Of a stretch of 64,000 bases of DNA, positions 1 to 11,937 are shown one piece after another (positions within the stretch are counted from its first letter, which is position 1; every line of letters begins with the position of its first letter). Source of the stretch: Platynereis dumerilii (lineage: Eukaryota > Annelida > Polychaeta > Phyllodocida > Nereididae); the NCBI GenBank assembly GCA_026936325.1, contig JAPTHN010000004.1, positions 46,775,289 to 46,839,288 on the forward strand, given 5' to 3'. The notes under the pieces are model-generated. The model did not search any database and was not told the DNA's origin. It was given only the letters and a program-made list of their open reading frames with translations. The translations under genes were made by a program, and so were the position numbers.

Positions 1-1085
1 AGTGGGCAGGCCTAATGTGATGCACCAGATTATCCTGTGTGCACACTACAAGCTCTTTTAAATTATGACAGATCTCCGTAACTTCTATCTACATTGAGTG
101 CTTGGTGATTTAATTAATTTATACAGACTTCCACCACTGCACATTGTCAATTTTAGCGCAACTATCCTGGTGCATTAATAACACATACATATATATTATG
201 GCAGGCTTGCAGACCCATGTGTAGACTCTCTGAGTGTTCGTCCTTGTTTCAAACGGGGACTCGCCAATCTTCTGCATTTCACTCTATGGTCATAAGCATT
301 AGTGGCTGCATGTTAGCGAGTGCAGGAGTGCTGTGAACAATTTGTAATGCCTGTGCCTACATTACAAATCAGTCACTTACCATTTGTTGCTAAATAGGCA
401 AACTGAACATCAGTTATTTAAAATAATTTTCTTATGAATTGCAAATCAGAAGACATTTCCCCAGTTTCTCGCGTGTTTCCCCAGCTGGCGGAATTTGAAG
501 GAGAGACACCTATCTGCAAAAGAATAAATTCCAAATCGTATCATAACTACTGTTTTAACGCAAATATCATCATTCTGAGCAGTTTTTGGATGTGGTTGAA
601 AATTACTTTCAAAGTTTACAGAAATTCCTCGAGCTCTATTACGAATTTCTAGACATGAACAAGACTGGCCCCAGTCCCTCTTTCCTTCGCTGCTTGTGGC
701 ATTTCTCACTGCTGTTGCCTCTAGTGCATGTTAAAAGCGAATATTAGGATTTGAAATGAATATGAAAAATGATAGCAATTTTTGAGCAATAATTTTCTTG
801 CTGTGAATTTAAGAATTTGTTTGGTTTGTTTATAATTCATAATGAACCATTTACTGTGAAAGCTGAAGTGAAATGCAAATTAAATTGTCACTGATATCTA
901 TCTTATATAATTATTGATGGTGCCATTGTTTCATTGAATGACTTGCTTTTTTCAAAATGTATCAATGTACATAGATATAGTAAATGCAGCAAAAGATGTA
1001 AATGTATGCAAACAGAAACACCAGCTGTGTGAAACTACCTCAGGATACAATTTATATATCATCTAGTTTTGTCTATTGTGCCAAA
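1..1085. other. No recognised gene or repeat
   Basis: AT-rich sequence with only short, overlapping open frames on both strands (one of 72 codons on + and one of 87 on - overlap each other at 434-709). I see no domain, splice-site pair or inverted-repeat element. It lies just upstream of the duplicated blocks. Confidence 0.5.
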
Positions 1086-2120
1086 CTCCTGAATTCATGT
1101 CACAGTCACTCTTGCCTTGGACCCGTGCCCCAAATGCCAACTGGTGGATTTACAGTTCAATGCATCAATCATAGTTAGTATCTCGCATGACTGAACATAC
1201 CATCAAAGTCCAACACAACATGACAACTTCTATAGACTTAAAGTATTTTCCTTCCAAAGGGCAGTCTTTCTATTCCAGCCGACTGGCCAAACACAAAAGC
1301 TCAAGGTTGCAAAATGAAGGATGTCCCATCATGTCACAGAACGAATACCATTTGCAGAATGTGAGGTCAAGTTCAGTAGAAAATGTGCCTTGAAATAAAG
1401 CTGAAGTTTAAGGCCATCCTTACCAGTGCTTTCTCAGTTCGTAATAAAAAGACGTCCTTGGCAATAATAGCAGAAAGTTGGTCGTCTTTTAATTGGCAAT
1501 TGTCTAGCCAGTATTCAAGGGCAAAGATGTTCAACATGATCCATATTGATAATACCACAGAATTTAAACTCTAGTTCAGTTTTATTAACATGCTTTTCGC
1601 GCTTTATATGAACTAATGATGAAAATAGATTATTAAATGTCATTCCATGATTCACTATCATGTTTATCTTCTCGTTTTCTTGATCTTAATCCAAACATTA
1701 AAAAAGTAATCCTAGCTACAATTTCCCTAAAAAAGAATATTTTGTGCAGCTCAGGAAGCACTTTTCATCCAATGCAGTATCTTTTCCCTTCTTAAAATAA
1801 TGAGCAATAATTATTCATTCACTTGAAGTTTGTTTTTGTTAATTTTGATTTAAAATATTTGCATGCAGTGTACTCTGCAAACTAAGCACAACCTTGATTA
1901 TCGTTTTCATGCATAAAGAATTAGAAAAGGCTAAAATAGAATTAATCTGTAATTAGGCCAATGCAGAGATCTGATGACGTAAAAGCAAATATCTGCAAGA
2001 GTTGCATTTGGAAATAGGGTAGTGCTTATGGCTGAACATTGAAAGAATCTGAAAAATTTCAGTTACCCCTCAATGCGATCAGTTTCACACATACAGTATT
2101 TTCAGTACAAAATCGACTGC

Positions 2121-2400
2121 TCGGCGCAAAAAGGGGCTTAGTGGAAAAATGTGATTTTGAGAAAAAGGCGCTTTTCTTTTGAACAGTTGTTTTCAGGTCT
2201 GGCTCGATGAGTACTGGTCCGATTTGAATGATTTTTGGTATGTATATAAATATGGCGATTTTCTACAACTATATGTAAAATAATTATACTAATACGATAA
2301 TTTTTCATGATGTAAAACCAATGCTCCTTCTTGCATCAAAGAAAGCATTATCAGTTGTGAAAAAAGGAGCATAGATGCACTAAGCTCCTTTTTGCGCCGA
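2121..2400. mobile_element. Inverted-repeat MITE-like insertion
   Basis: The ends TCGGCGCAAAAAGG and CCTTTTTGCGCCGA form an inverted repeat of about 23 bases, including AGGGGCTTA against TAAGCTCCT. The segment is missing from the sister block at 4330-6660. The interior has no open frame, so it looks like a non-autonomous DNA element of unknown superfamily. Confidence 0.5.
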
Positions 2401-2443
2401 CTGGTTTCTGTAGTTATTCAGAATAAAAAGGAGCTTAGAGCTA

Positions 2444-2651
2444 CAGTAGCGGACGAAAGTTAAGGCCACTTCAATTTTTTGTCAATATTAGGGAAAGTAG
2501 GTGCTCAGCTGAAAAATTTCTGCACGGATTTTCTTACCTATGTGGCAGGGAACTTCTACAATAGAGAAAACTTGATCTATTTTTATCACTTCCTTGAATA
2601 TGTGTGATAAACAAAAATTTCAAGTGGTCTAAACTTATGTCTGATGCTGCT
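2444..2651. mobile_element. TA-flanked MITE (CAGTAGCGGACG end)
   Basis: The left end TA-CAGTAGCGGACGAAAGTT matches, inverted, the right end around 2610-2651 (AACTTATGTCTGATGCTGC). The subterminal stretch at 2460-2485 also pairs with AAATTTCAAGTGG near the right end. A related right end is seen at about 42600-42662. TA flanks and an internally palindromic body fit a Tc1/mariner-type MITE. Confidence 0.5.
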
Positions 2652-3720
2652 TACATCCACAAATGCCCTTAATGGCATTGTGCATTAGAGGAAAGGTGGC
2701 TAAATTATTCAATGTTATTTTAGACAAGTTATTCCATCATGTTTCATGTGATTTAAAGGCAATTAGTCATGAAACAGGAAAAAACATATTTTTACAGGTA
2801 TCAATTTTTGACGGGAAGTTACAGCAAAACTCCCATCCCCCCCAGTCATAAATTCTGAACGGTCCCTAATCATTTTAAAAAGAGTCTATGAATTGACTAC
2901 CAAGCACCTGAAAAATTCGCTGGGGCAAAAACATCAGTCTATCTTTACGCTGTAGTCACTGTACAATGAACACGTAGAGTAAAACTCAAGGAGTCCTCAG
3001 TCATTGCTTGATGTCCTTGGTCCAGGTGATTCAAAGATCTATCTCCATTCCCAAGGGTCATTTGAGTGTGCCTGATGGGCCAGCTCACTCTATCAAGACT
3101 CGATCTTAGATTTTATCTCCTAAATGGTCCTGTCTCACAAGTAGAAAAGCTGCTTGCAAGTTTTCAGCACTGGGAAATCAGTAGTTTGGTAGGAGTGGCG
3201 TAAGGGGTCCACGAATTAATAGTATGATGATTTTGGAGCAAATCCTGTACCATCAATAATTAAATGACTAAGCAATATTATTTAATGATTATTAAAAAGG
3301 ATTTTTATTGTTGCATTTTAAATGTTCGCTTGGTGTGCTTTGGAGTGCAAGCATGCCTTTTTCAGCAAGGGTAAAAGGAGTTCATGGCAAACAGTTGCAA
3401 CACGAATTCCTACTTGTGCCTGTGCTGCCTGCCACCCCATAGGCATCCTCTCATGTACCTTACCTACTTCTGGTGGCCCCTACATGGCGGTCCATTGGGC
3501 CTTCATTGGGGTTCCCACCAAATATTAATAAATGACTGTACTGCATTGCTGAGAAAAATATTGAAATAAATTGTATCGATCTGAATCTGAATCCGAAACA
3601 CCTGTTTTCATTTTAAAATGCCTTTTGTTCAAAATAGAAGATGAATCTCGAAAAGAGATGTTAGGATGTTGGACCAAACTTACAAAATTAATGGGATAAT
3701 CAGAGTAAAAACTTTTCTGA

Positions 3721-4160
3721 ATATTGTCTGCTTCTCCGTTCTTTTGATTCTTGACTCGAGGTATCTGTGCAGCGTTTACCATTTTACAAAATGCTTGGAA
3801 TATTAAACTGCCGGGCAACAAAATCTAGCAGAATGCAGAAAAATCAATTACCAAAGTAAATGGCAAGTTGCCTGGATGAGTGTCAAGATTAGGCAAACCC
3901 ATTCCTGAAATATCTTACATCTTCCTAGATTTCAGAAATGCTCATGTTAAGCAGGAAACTGATTCCTTGAGAGAGTTATTTGTCATATCAATTCCGCCTC
4001 AAAGGTTTTTATGATACCTTGTCACATTCACAACGGAATAATGAGCCTGAAGTAAGTTGCAGTTTTCATGAAGCTGCTTTATGAAAAAAGTGGTATCTCC
4101 ACCGATAGTTTCAGCAAGAATTTGGTAAACATAAAGACAAAATATTTCTAAGTAGCCCTA
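3721..4160 (+). repeat. Module M, copy 1
   Basis: First of ten related ~450 bp modules, recognised by the ordered landmarks TTCTTTTGAT, TTGGAATATT, a stretch ending TCAGAT, GATTCCTTG, CTCAAAGGTTTTTATGATA and CCTGAAGTAAGT. The donor-like GTAAGT lies at 4052-4057. The open frame is interrupted here. Confidence 0.6.
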
Positions 4161-5327
4161 AGCAGAGGAACATAACATGGTCCAAAATCTGTTGATGTGA
4201 ATCAAATGAATGCTATAGCTCTCTGAACTCCATAACATTCCATTTGATTTGGTGTATAGATGTTCCAATCTTAATGTGTATTACAGCTTTTCCGAATTAA
4301 AATGGCCGATTTTCACCAAAAAAAATTGAATTGGTGGCTTGAATTAAAGCTAAAGATTAAGGCCAACCTAACCAGTGCTTTCCTATTTTGTAGTAAATGG
4401 ACATCCTCGAAAATAGTAGGCCTTCTAGAAATTTGACTTTCTGTAAATTATAGCATTGAAATAAGTTTTCAAAGATTAAGTTGTTCTTTGTTTGGCAAGT
4501 ATTCAAGAGACAAGATATTCTACACTGATCCATAGTAATACCACAGAATTATAATTCTAATTCAGTTTTTCATTGTATTTACTTGATTATCACACTTTGC
4601 GTGAAATAATGATGAGTTTGCATCTTAAAATAGAACATTAATCATTATTCCATGATTTGTCATCATGTTTACCTTCTTGTTTTCTTGATCTTCAATCAAA
4701 GATTAGTAGGTAATCCCAGCTACAATATCCCCAAAAAGGAACATTTCAATGCATCTCAGGAAGCGCTAGTCATTTGATGCAGTTCCCTGTCATCCATTAA
4801 AATTAAGAGCAATTCATCTATTGAAGTTTGATGTTATTCTTTTCCGATCTAAAATAACTAGCACACAGTGTGCTCTGCAAATTGAGCACAACCTTGATTA
4901 ACATCTCCATGCATAAAGAATCAGAAAAGGCTAAAATAGAATTAATCTGTAATTACGCCCATGCAGAGATCTGATGACCTAAAAGCAAATATCTGCAGGA
5001 GTTGCATTTGGAAATAGGGTAGTTAGTACTTATGGCTAAACATTGACAGAATCTGAAAGATTTCAATAATCCCTCAGAGTGATCAGTACAGTGTTTTTTT
5101 CTTTTGTAACAGGAGCCAGAGGTCAGGTCAGAAGCAAACACTGCACTTGCATTCCCAGCTAACCAAAACGATCTGATATTTCTAAACCTTTAACTCAGTA
5201 CAAAAGGATCAGGGAGATTGCACTTACGCTTACGAATTGTTTTCTTTTCAGTCAATAATGCCTTGGCACCTCAAGCTACATCACAATCCTTTGGTGATAT
5301 CCTTAAATACAGCACTGTTTACTGAAA

Positions 5328-5525
5328 TTGTTTGATTTATTTGCAAAAGTCAGGTCAAAGGAGAAAATAAAAGGTACTTCCAACCTGGTGCCACTATTGA
5401 CACAGTCTGATAGATCGGAAAAGGCCATAATCACTTTAAAAAGAGTCTATGAATTGATTACCAAACACCTGAAAAATGTGCTGGGGCAAAAACATCAGTC
5501 TGTCTTTACACTGTACAATGAACAC
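5328..5525 (+). pseudogene. Exon-like open frame, unrecognised product
   Basis: An open frame starting MFDLFAKVRSKEKIK runs through a lysine- and leucine-rich, probably helical segment (ITLKRVYELITKHLKNVLGQ) to LYNEH, where the sequence reads CAC-GTAAGA, a plausible 5' splice donor at 5526. The frame continues past it to 5657 with lower-quality sequence. The sister copy in D1 (2863-2975) is clearly similar in DNA but interrupted, which suggests decaying coding sequence or chance. I do not recognise the protein and see no convincing acceptor with a polypyrimidine tract upstream. It could be an exon of an old tandemly duplicated gene family, or simply a long chance frame. Confidence 0.25.
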
Positions 5526-5744
5526 GTAAGACCTCAAGGCCAGACTTTTTTGGTTTTTAACTTCTTGGATCGACCGACCCAACAGATTGTCTGCCTATGG
5601 ACAGAAATAATTCAGCATGCCCACAATTTTTATCATATTGACATTGTGAAAATTTGAGATTTCCCCTTTTTTTTCTCCTACCGAACGACCAAACAAAAAG
5701 AGCCTTGAGAAGATCCGAGTAGCTAAAGATCAGTTATGTGTGGC

Positions 5745-5880
5745 CCAAGGAGTCCTCAGTCAATGTTGATGTCCTTGGTCCAGGTTATTCACAGATCTGT
5801 CTTCATTCGCGAGGGTCATTTGAGTTTGCCTGATGGGCAAGCTCAATCTCTCAAGACTCTGTCTTTGATTCTATCTTCTA
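5745..5880 (+). repeat. Conserved element N, copy 2
   Basis: Matches 2998-3110, 14586-14705 and 29866-29985: all share GTCCTCAGTCA, GATGTCCTTGG, CAGGTNATTCA and a stretch around CAGATCTGTC. It is one of the better-conserved parts of the blocks, always on the same strand. No frame is kept intact across all four copies by eye. Confidence 0.55.
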
Positions 5881-6164
5881 AATGGTACGGTCTCACAAGG
5901 ATGGCCTCATTAAATAGGTCATTTAGGAGAAATTTGGAGGAAATCCTGTACCATCAATGATTAAATGACTGAGCAATATTATTTAATGATTATCAAAAAG
6001 GATAAATGTTAATGAACGTTGCTTTTTAAATATTCACCTGACATGGCTTCTGAGTGCATGCATAACGTTTACAGCAAAAGGAGTTCATGGCAAACAGTTG
6101 CAACACCTGTCTTCATTCTGAGATGCCTGTGAAATTGAAGACGAACCTTTAAAAGAGATATTAG

Positions 6165-6610
6165 CAATGTTTGCCTCTACTTTCTTTTGATTATGGACTC
6201 AAGGTACATCTGCGCAGCATTTCCCATTTCACAAATTGCTTGGAATATTAAACCGTCTTGTAACAAAATGTTGCAGAATGCAAAGAAATCAATTATCCCA
6301 GTAAATGTCATGTTACCAGGATGAGTGTCAAGATTAGGCAAACCCATTCCTAAAATATCTTACACCTTCTCAGATTTCAGAGATGCTCTCGTTAAGCAGG
6401 GAATTGATTCCTTGAGAGAGTTATTTGTAATATCAATTTCAGCCTCAAAGGTTTTTATGATACCTTGTCACATTTACAATGAAATAAATAAGCCTGAAGT
6501 AAGATGCAGTTTCCCTAAGGCTTTCTTCATAGAACAAGCTAATATCTCCACAGATAGTTTCAAAGAAATTGGTTAACAGAACGACAAAACAATTCTCAGT
6601 AGCCTTAAGC
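6165..6610 (+). repeat. Module M, copy 2 (longest open version)
   Basis: This copy keeps an open frame at 6325-6576 containing SYTFSDFRDAL and CHIYNEINKPEV, then FPKAFFIEQANI. Other copies hold pieces of the same frame: the copy at 13720 ends with FPEAVFVEQANI. The donor-like site here reads GTAAGA at 6499. Retention of the frame in a few copies may reflect former coding sequence, but most copies are interrupted. Confidence 0.55.
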
Positions 6611-6660
6611 CAAGGAATATCTTGAACAGAACAGAACACGGCATGAAATCTGTTGATCTA

Positions 6661-6963
6661 AATCAATCGAATGATTTAGTATACATTTTGAAAATAAGAG
6701 TACACCATTTTACATCTTGTTGCATAATTATCCCAGTAATGACACATATACATGTACCCTATGTACTGTTTTTACAGTGAAGATTGCTGTTGTGATGATA
6801 TTGCTGTTTGATGCTTGTCTGAGATGGCCTCAGTGTTTGCATACCATTTCAAGAAGAATAAAGTTTTCTTGCAGCTCTAAGCAGTTATTTTAGCCCTATT
6901 CTGCAGAAAATAGTGGATGAGACTTTGAAAGAGCGATATAAGCTGATAAAGGCATAAGGCATG
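6661..6963. other. No gene seen
   Basis: Low-complexity AT-rich sequence between block D2 and the LINE fragment. An AATAAA lies near 6858, but no transcript end can be argued from it alone. Confidence 0.4.
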
Positions 6964-7224
6964 TCATAAAGTTCTGCTTTTGATGAAGTCCAGGTTACTG
7001 GCTATCAAAGTTCTTTTGTCCAACAACCCTCTTGAGGCAATAAATCGTACAGTGTCATTTTCACTCAGGTACATTGTCTTTGTCATTTTCATAAACGCTT
7101 GACAAATTTGATCCCTCGGATAAACAGTGCCAGTCAAATGTGGTAGAAATTTGCAATGAGTTGTTGTTGGCAAATTCAACACCCTCCTGACACACCTATT
7201 CTGCATGGTATTGTAGTCCTTCAC
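6964..7224 (-). mobile_element. LINE fragment: C-terminal end of a reverse transcriptase ORF
   Basis: The minus-strand frame of 86 codons contains MQNRCVRRVLNLP followed by THCKFLPHLTG and, further on, a FMKMTKTMYLSEND stretch. This order (a QRRxxRRxxxLP motif, THxxxLPxLTG, then FxKFxxxxxxSxN) is typical of the region after the polymerase domain in non-LTR retrotransposons of the CR1/Jockey-like group. The catalytic RT core is not present, so it is a short remnant. Sequence beyond 7225 up to the MITE at 7419 gives no further recognisable frame. Confidence 0.6.
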
Positions 7225-7720
7225 AGCTTGCTAAGTCAAAAGAATTTGACTGCACTGCAAAACAAGCTTCTGTCACTTATACATCATTACCATCACACAA
7301 CAATACATGTCATAAAAACGGTTACTATACTATATAACAGTTAATTGCAGTTTCTTGTATTTATTTTGGCAGCTGCCGTTAAAGAGACATGGCTGGTTTT
7401 ACAGTGCACTTACATGTACAGTACAACCCAAAATAAAGTAAGAAAATTTTCTGTCAGAAGTCCTCTGTTTACCTATTTTGCCCTCTTTTCTCCTCTCCAC
7501 CCCAAATCTCCTTACAAATCCCTTTGACTCCTTACAACAACCTTAGCCCAAATTAAGAACTCTATTTAGACAGCTACCAATTAGTCCAGTAGAACCTTGA
7601 GATAACCGTACCACCGAGAGGGTACAGCTATTTTATTGTTGATCTTGCATAAGTGGAATATGGTGATTCCAAATCTGATATTCTTTAGTTTCTCAACCTT
7701 GAGCATTTTTAGATATTTTG

Positions 7721-8787
7721 GTTTCCATGGCAACCATTTTGGTAATTTGGACATCTTACTTACAAACACTTATTTGTCCATAACTTTGTTAATTGTGATT
7801 GGAAATATGTCATTTTTACACAAATTGTTGTTTGGAATATTGTCTCTTCAAAATGTGTGAAATTTACCGGATTTCACTTTTCACGAAGTTGCCATGGCAA
7901 CTGATATCTCAAAAACATCGCAATTTTTGAAAACAGACTTCAGAAAGTTGTCTTCTGTGGCAATATTATAAGGTAAAGGCAGAAAATTAACATTGACAAA
8001 AAAAGTCAACTCTATGACAAAATGTATTATTAAGAAAAATTGGAAACCCAGCAGTAAATAAGGTTGCCATGGTAACCAACATCCCAAATAGCAAATTTTC
8101 TAAAAATACTGATAAATATTAAAATTGTCTATATCTTGACAAGTGTTGTTGGAAACTACTTCAAACTTGGAATTATTATGTATTATTTGTTCAGATTCAT
8201 TATATGTGCATTTTTGGTTGCCATGGTGATAGTCATAACAAATTAAACTTCAAGCAATATCAGCTAATTGAACCTGGACTGGTAGAAAATAAAATGAAAT
8301 TTATCATACTTAGATGATGCTGATAACAATCAATTTTGATACCAAATGAAAGGTAATATTCACAAGAGTTGAACAAGGTTGTTGTTTCTATATTTTGCTG
8401 AGAGAACACAATCATTTCCATGGTGACAAGTCTGAAAGAAAAGACAAGAACTCCCTGAAAAAACCTTTAAAAGTGAATATCATTTGATGTATGCACACTA
8501 GAAACACCGTTTTAGTGTCTCAATATATGTTTTCAGGCATGCCGGTTTCAATGGAGCCATGCGAATATTTGTGGGGGGTCACCCTCATTTGCATATTCAA
8601 CTTTTCTCATACGGAAACAACAAAATTTTCAATATATTTATGTCAAATTTTCCATGCTCACAATTAAAACTTAAAAAATCAAAAACATGCAAAACATTGA
8701 TATATGAAATTCTCACTTTCCATGCAATACTGCTAATAGTGCCCTTCTATGGTTACAATTTACAAACTAAGGTATCACCATGGCAAC
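7721..8787. promoter_or_regulatory. Array of X-box-like palindromes in left arm (copy 1)
   Basis: Six imperfect or perfect 14-mers of the form GTTGCCATGGCAAC lie at 7721, 7888, 8063, 8218, 8415 and 8774. The copy at 7888-7901 is the exact palindrome. The first five are 155-197 bases apart. This sequence is the classical X-box bound by RFX-family proteins (GTNRCC..RGYAAC), which is established knowledge; that RFX binds here is inference. The sites may instead be transposase-binding repeats. The mirror set lies in the right arm, for example 13106-13119. Confidence 0.6.
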
Positions 8788-9769
8788 CAAACAAACTTTT
8801 ATAAATCATGCTCCTAAAATATCAGGTTTCCCTGGTTTGAAAAGTTTGTATATGCATTACTTAAACAAGAAGTAGTGAATAACTGCAGATATAGTTAAAA
8901 ACACAAATTTATATTGAATTACTAGTCACATAACTTACAAACTAAGAATAGACCCCTCTAATTAAATTGTTGAAGTACCTCAAATATCAGATTTGACACA
9001 TGAATATTCAATAGTCGGTCAGCCTTTACCGTATAATTTGTGAGCTGGTAAAAAAATAAATCTTCCAAGCTTCATCTGAGCTGGAATTGAATCTCTATTC
9101 TAATCTCACAATCAACAAATAAAGTTATCCTTATTCTATCATCCTAATATACACAGAAGGCGCCACACCAGTTGTATTTAGAAGTTCAACAAAGCTGTTG
9201 AAGTCATTGGTAATTTTGGGTCATATGAGCCATTTTTATGTAGGACCAATCTCAGAAGTTTTTTTTCTGAAAGCAGATGCATGTTTCACAATCACAAGTT
9301 AAGAATAATCCATCAGAAATAACCCTTAGACCACAGACCCATTACAGTACCTGATAGTCTAGTCTTAAAAGTCACAAGTGGTTTGGGCCTGTGCCCTTGT
9401 TGACACTCTCATTAAGGCCATGTAAGTTAAGATGAGTCTGACACATATCTGGCCTTTTTTTTTCAACCAGACTCCTTTTTTATCCTGGGTCTCCAGGTGT
9501 GGTTCATCATAAACTTTATGTGAAAAGAATTTGCAATGGTTTCCTAATACAAGATACACAATTTTATTTAAACCCGGATTTTACAACAAATAAACGTTAG
9601 CAAAGATTTATGCTATTATGTCCGAGGTAGATTACAAGGGAAAAACAGAGACTAGAAGGATTAAAATGAAACTGGATGATCAGGATTAAATTAACATAAA
9701 ATAAAATTACCAGGATAAAAACAGTTAAAATCGACTAGTAGATGGAAGCACCGTGAGGATGTTAAGAGT

Positions 9770-11170
9770 CTCAAATGTAATGTAAATGTAAAAGTCTTAT
9801 AAATTTAATTGAAGAGCTTCATATCACAGCCTCAGGTTGTTGGGTATTTGTGTAACTACAGTAGTTACGTCTGGCCCACTCCTGTCCTTCAACATTTTCT
9901 TGAAAGTTTTAAAATCTTTACTGGACTTAAGCTCTGCTGGCAGTGAGTTCCAAATCGTTGCGCCGTATTTTCTGAAGGAGTGCAGCCCAAAACGGGTAGT
10001 TCTGGAGTGATTTCGCGTAAAGACAGGGCCTGATCGTAGATTGTAAGATGATCTTTGAAGGTCGAACCCTTTCTGTAAGAAGGTTGGTCCGATTTTATGA
10101 TAGATTTAATACACTTCCAGAGCTATGGCCCTAATCCTGGCGATTTCTAGTGCTGGTAGCTTGGCCTTTGCTAGGAGTGATTCATAATCTGAATTATAAT
10201 CATGAAAAATAAATTTTAAGGCTCTGAATTAAATTTTCTCAACTTTTTGAGTATTTGTTTTGCCACATAAATGCATTACTACAGGGGCAAAAATTAAAGT
10301 TGGAGGCAACCGAAGATTTATAGAGAAGGCATTTTTATGTCCTGGGAGAATGGATATGCTATCCTCTTCATAAAGTTTAACTGTCTAGAACTTTTGCGCG
10401 GTAGCTCAGTAATTTGTTTGTTAAAACTCAGGGTATTGTGGAGAAATACCCCTGAAAGTTTCACAGACATTTCGGTCTTGATTGTTTTGTCAAGGACTTT
10501 TAAGTCTGATGGTTCCTTTTCACCTGCTATCATGGCCTGAAACTTGGCCGGATTGGCCTCCATTTGATTACTTTTACACCAGGTGACGATTTTATTGGCG
10601 GCCTTGCATAGTTTATCAATGACAACAGTTTTGGTGGGGTCCAGCACCATGATGGTGTTGTCATCTGCATAATTAAATAAAGTTCCGTCTAAGTTGGCAA
10701 GGAAAATATCCTTCATGAAGATATTGAATATCACAGGCCCAATTATGGAGCCTTGGGGGACACCTTTCAAAATGGTATTCCATGAGCTGTTAACCCCGCC
10801 TAATTTAATGCGTTAGGGCCGGTCTGATAGAAAATCCGCGAGGAGTGGAACTGCTTGCCTGCTGAGGCTGTACGATTAGAGTTTGGAGACTAAAATCGAG
10901 TGAGGGAGGCAGTCGAACGCCTTAGGCAATTTGGCCAGAAGGACCCCTGGTATAATTTTCTGCTCTTTCAGGGATCTCCAATTATCACATAACTCCGAAA
11001 GTACATGTTGGTTGCTATAATTCTTCCGAAAAGCTGCCAGAGAGTCATGTACAAAGTGTTCAGAAGATTTGAGCTGAGATCTTGTTCGATGTAGCCTTGG
11101 CTTCCAATTGGAATGTTCAAATACACTATAATGGTCATAGCCAATTGGGAACAAATGATCTCTTTAACAT
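9770..11170 (-). mobile_element. 5'-truncated LINE (CR1/Jockey-like) inside copy 1
   Basis: The minus strand encodes reverse transcriptase motifs: GVPQGSIIGP (residues 3-12 of the frame starting at 10770), then FNYADDNT with the catalytic YADD at residues 34-37, then MEANPAKFQAMI. Upstream, at about 10876-11154, other frames hold a KAFDCLPHSI motif. The likely 3' end is near 9770-9790, where the minus strand reads TTTACATTTACATTACATTT, a tail-like tandem. Compared with copy 2 it has lost a ~110 bp piece around 11090 that encodes the IYKKDD/NHRPVS part of the fingers domain. Endonuclease and ORF1 are missing. It sits at the same place in both long-arm copies. Confidence 0.75.
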
Positions 11171-11937
11171 CTTTAAAACTTTGTGGCTTAGCAATGGGCC
11201 GACATAACAAATGGCAAGATCAGGAAGCATACCAAAGTAATATCCAAGACATAATCAATGTTAACACAAGACTATGAATCTGGACTCATAAATCATCAAT
11301 ATCCAAAACCAAAAGTTCTGGAAATACATGACATTGTGAATCAGAATTTATTCAATTTCATGAAAGCGGTGAAGCCCATAGTCAACCACACCTGGCACAA
11401 GTGAACTCTTTTTGCAGCCATGCTGCATTTCCTTTAAAAAGCAATCTGATGCTATTGCAATTGGAGCTACACCTCAGGTAGGATACATGGGGTTTCCAAA
11501 AGTTCTGTCCAACTTTCCATAACTTTTGTTTGAATTACCGCAGACATACAATATTTGGGTCAAATAAATTAGAGGTAATTTGCAAGCAATCTTCAAGAAA
11601 TAATATAATTGAAATAAAAATAAATGCTTAATTTGTTGCCATGGAAACCATAAAACGTGGCCCAGGTTTTTGCAGTGATCACTTAAAATGAGTTTGAAAC
11701 CAACACAGTACTGGTGTCTTGACATATTTTAATTAAATAAATGAAATATATAAATTTTATAGATATATATAACATAAATAGTTAATTGTGACATTATGTA
11801 TAACCATGGAAACAATTGTATTGTTTTGATATCTCACATTATTTACCATTATTCATTTAGTTACTTCAATTTTTCAACATTATTTGTTTTTTTAACTAGC
11901 ACAGAGAGTACAGGCCTTTTCAGAAATACATGCAGGG

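Larger units (their letters stand above)
1086..4200 (+). repeat. Duplicated block D1 (first tandem copy)
   Basis: This stretch resembles the next block at 4330-6660: matching landmarks recur in the same order, for example 1386-1430 with 4337-4385, 2863-2975 with 5405-5525, 2998-3110 with 5745-5880, and 3720-4160 with 6165-6610. Its first ~200 bases also resemble 19620-19760 and 39050-39200, tying it to the P1/P2 family. It carries two MITE-like insertions (2121-2400 and 2444-2651) that the second copy lacks. The best reading is an old tandem segmental duplication; I see no intact gene in it. Confidence 0.6.
4330..6660 (+). repeat. Duplicated block D2 (second tandem copy)
   Basis: Tandem sister of D1, slightly shorter because it lacks the two MITEs at 2121-2400 and 2444-2651. 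It keeps longer open frames than D1 in two places: the exon-like segment at 5328-5525 and the module at 6165-6610. Confidence 0.6.

Noticed and set aside
434-709. Overlapping 72- and 87-codon frames
   Set aside because: Opposite-strand shadows of each other with no supporting signals.
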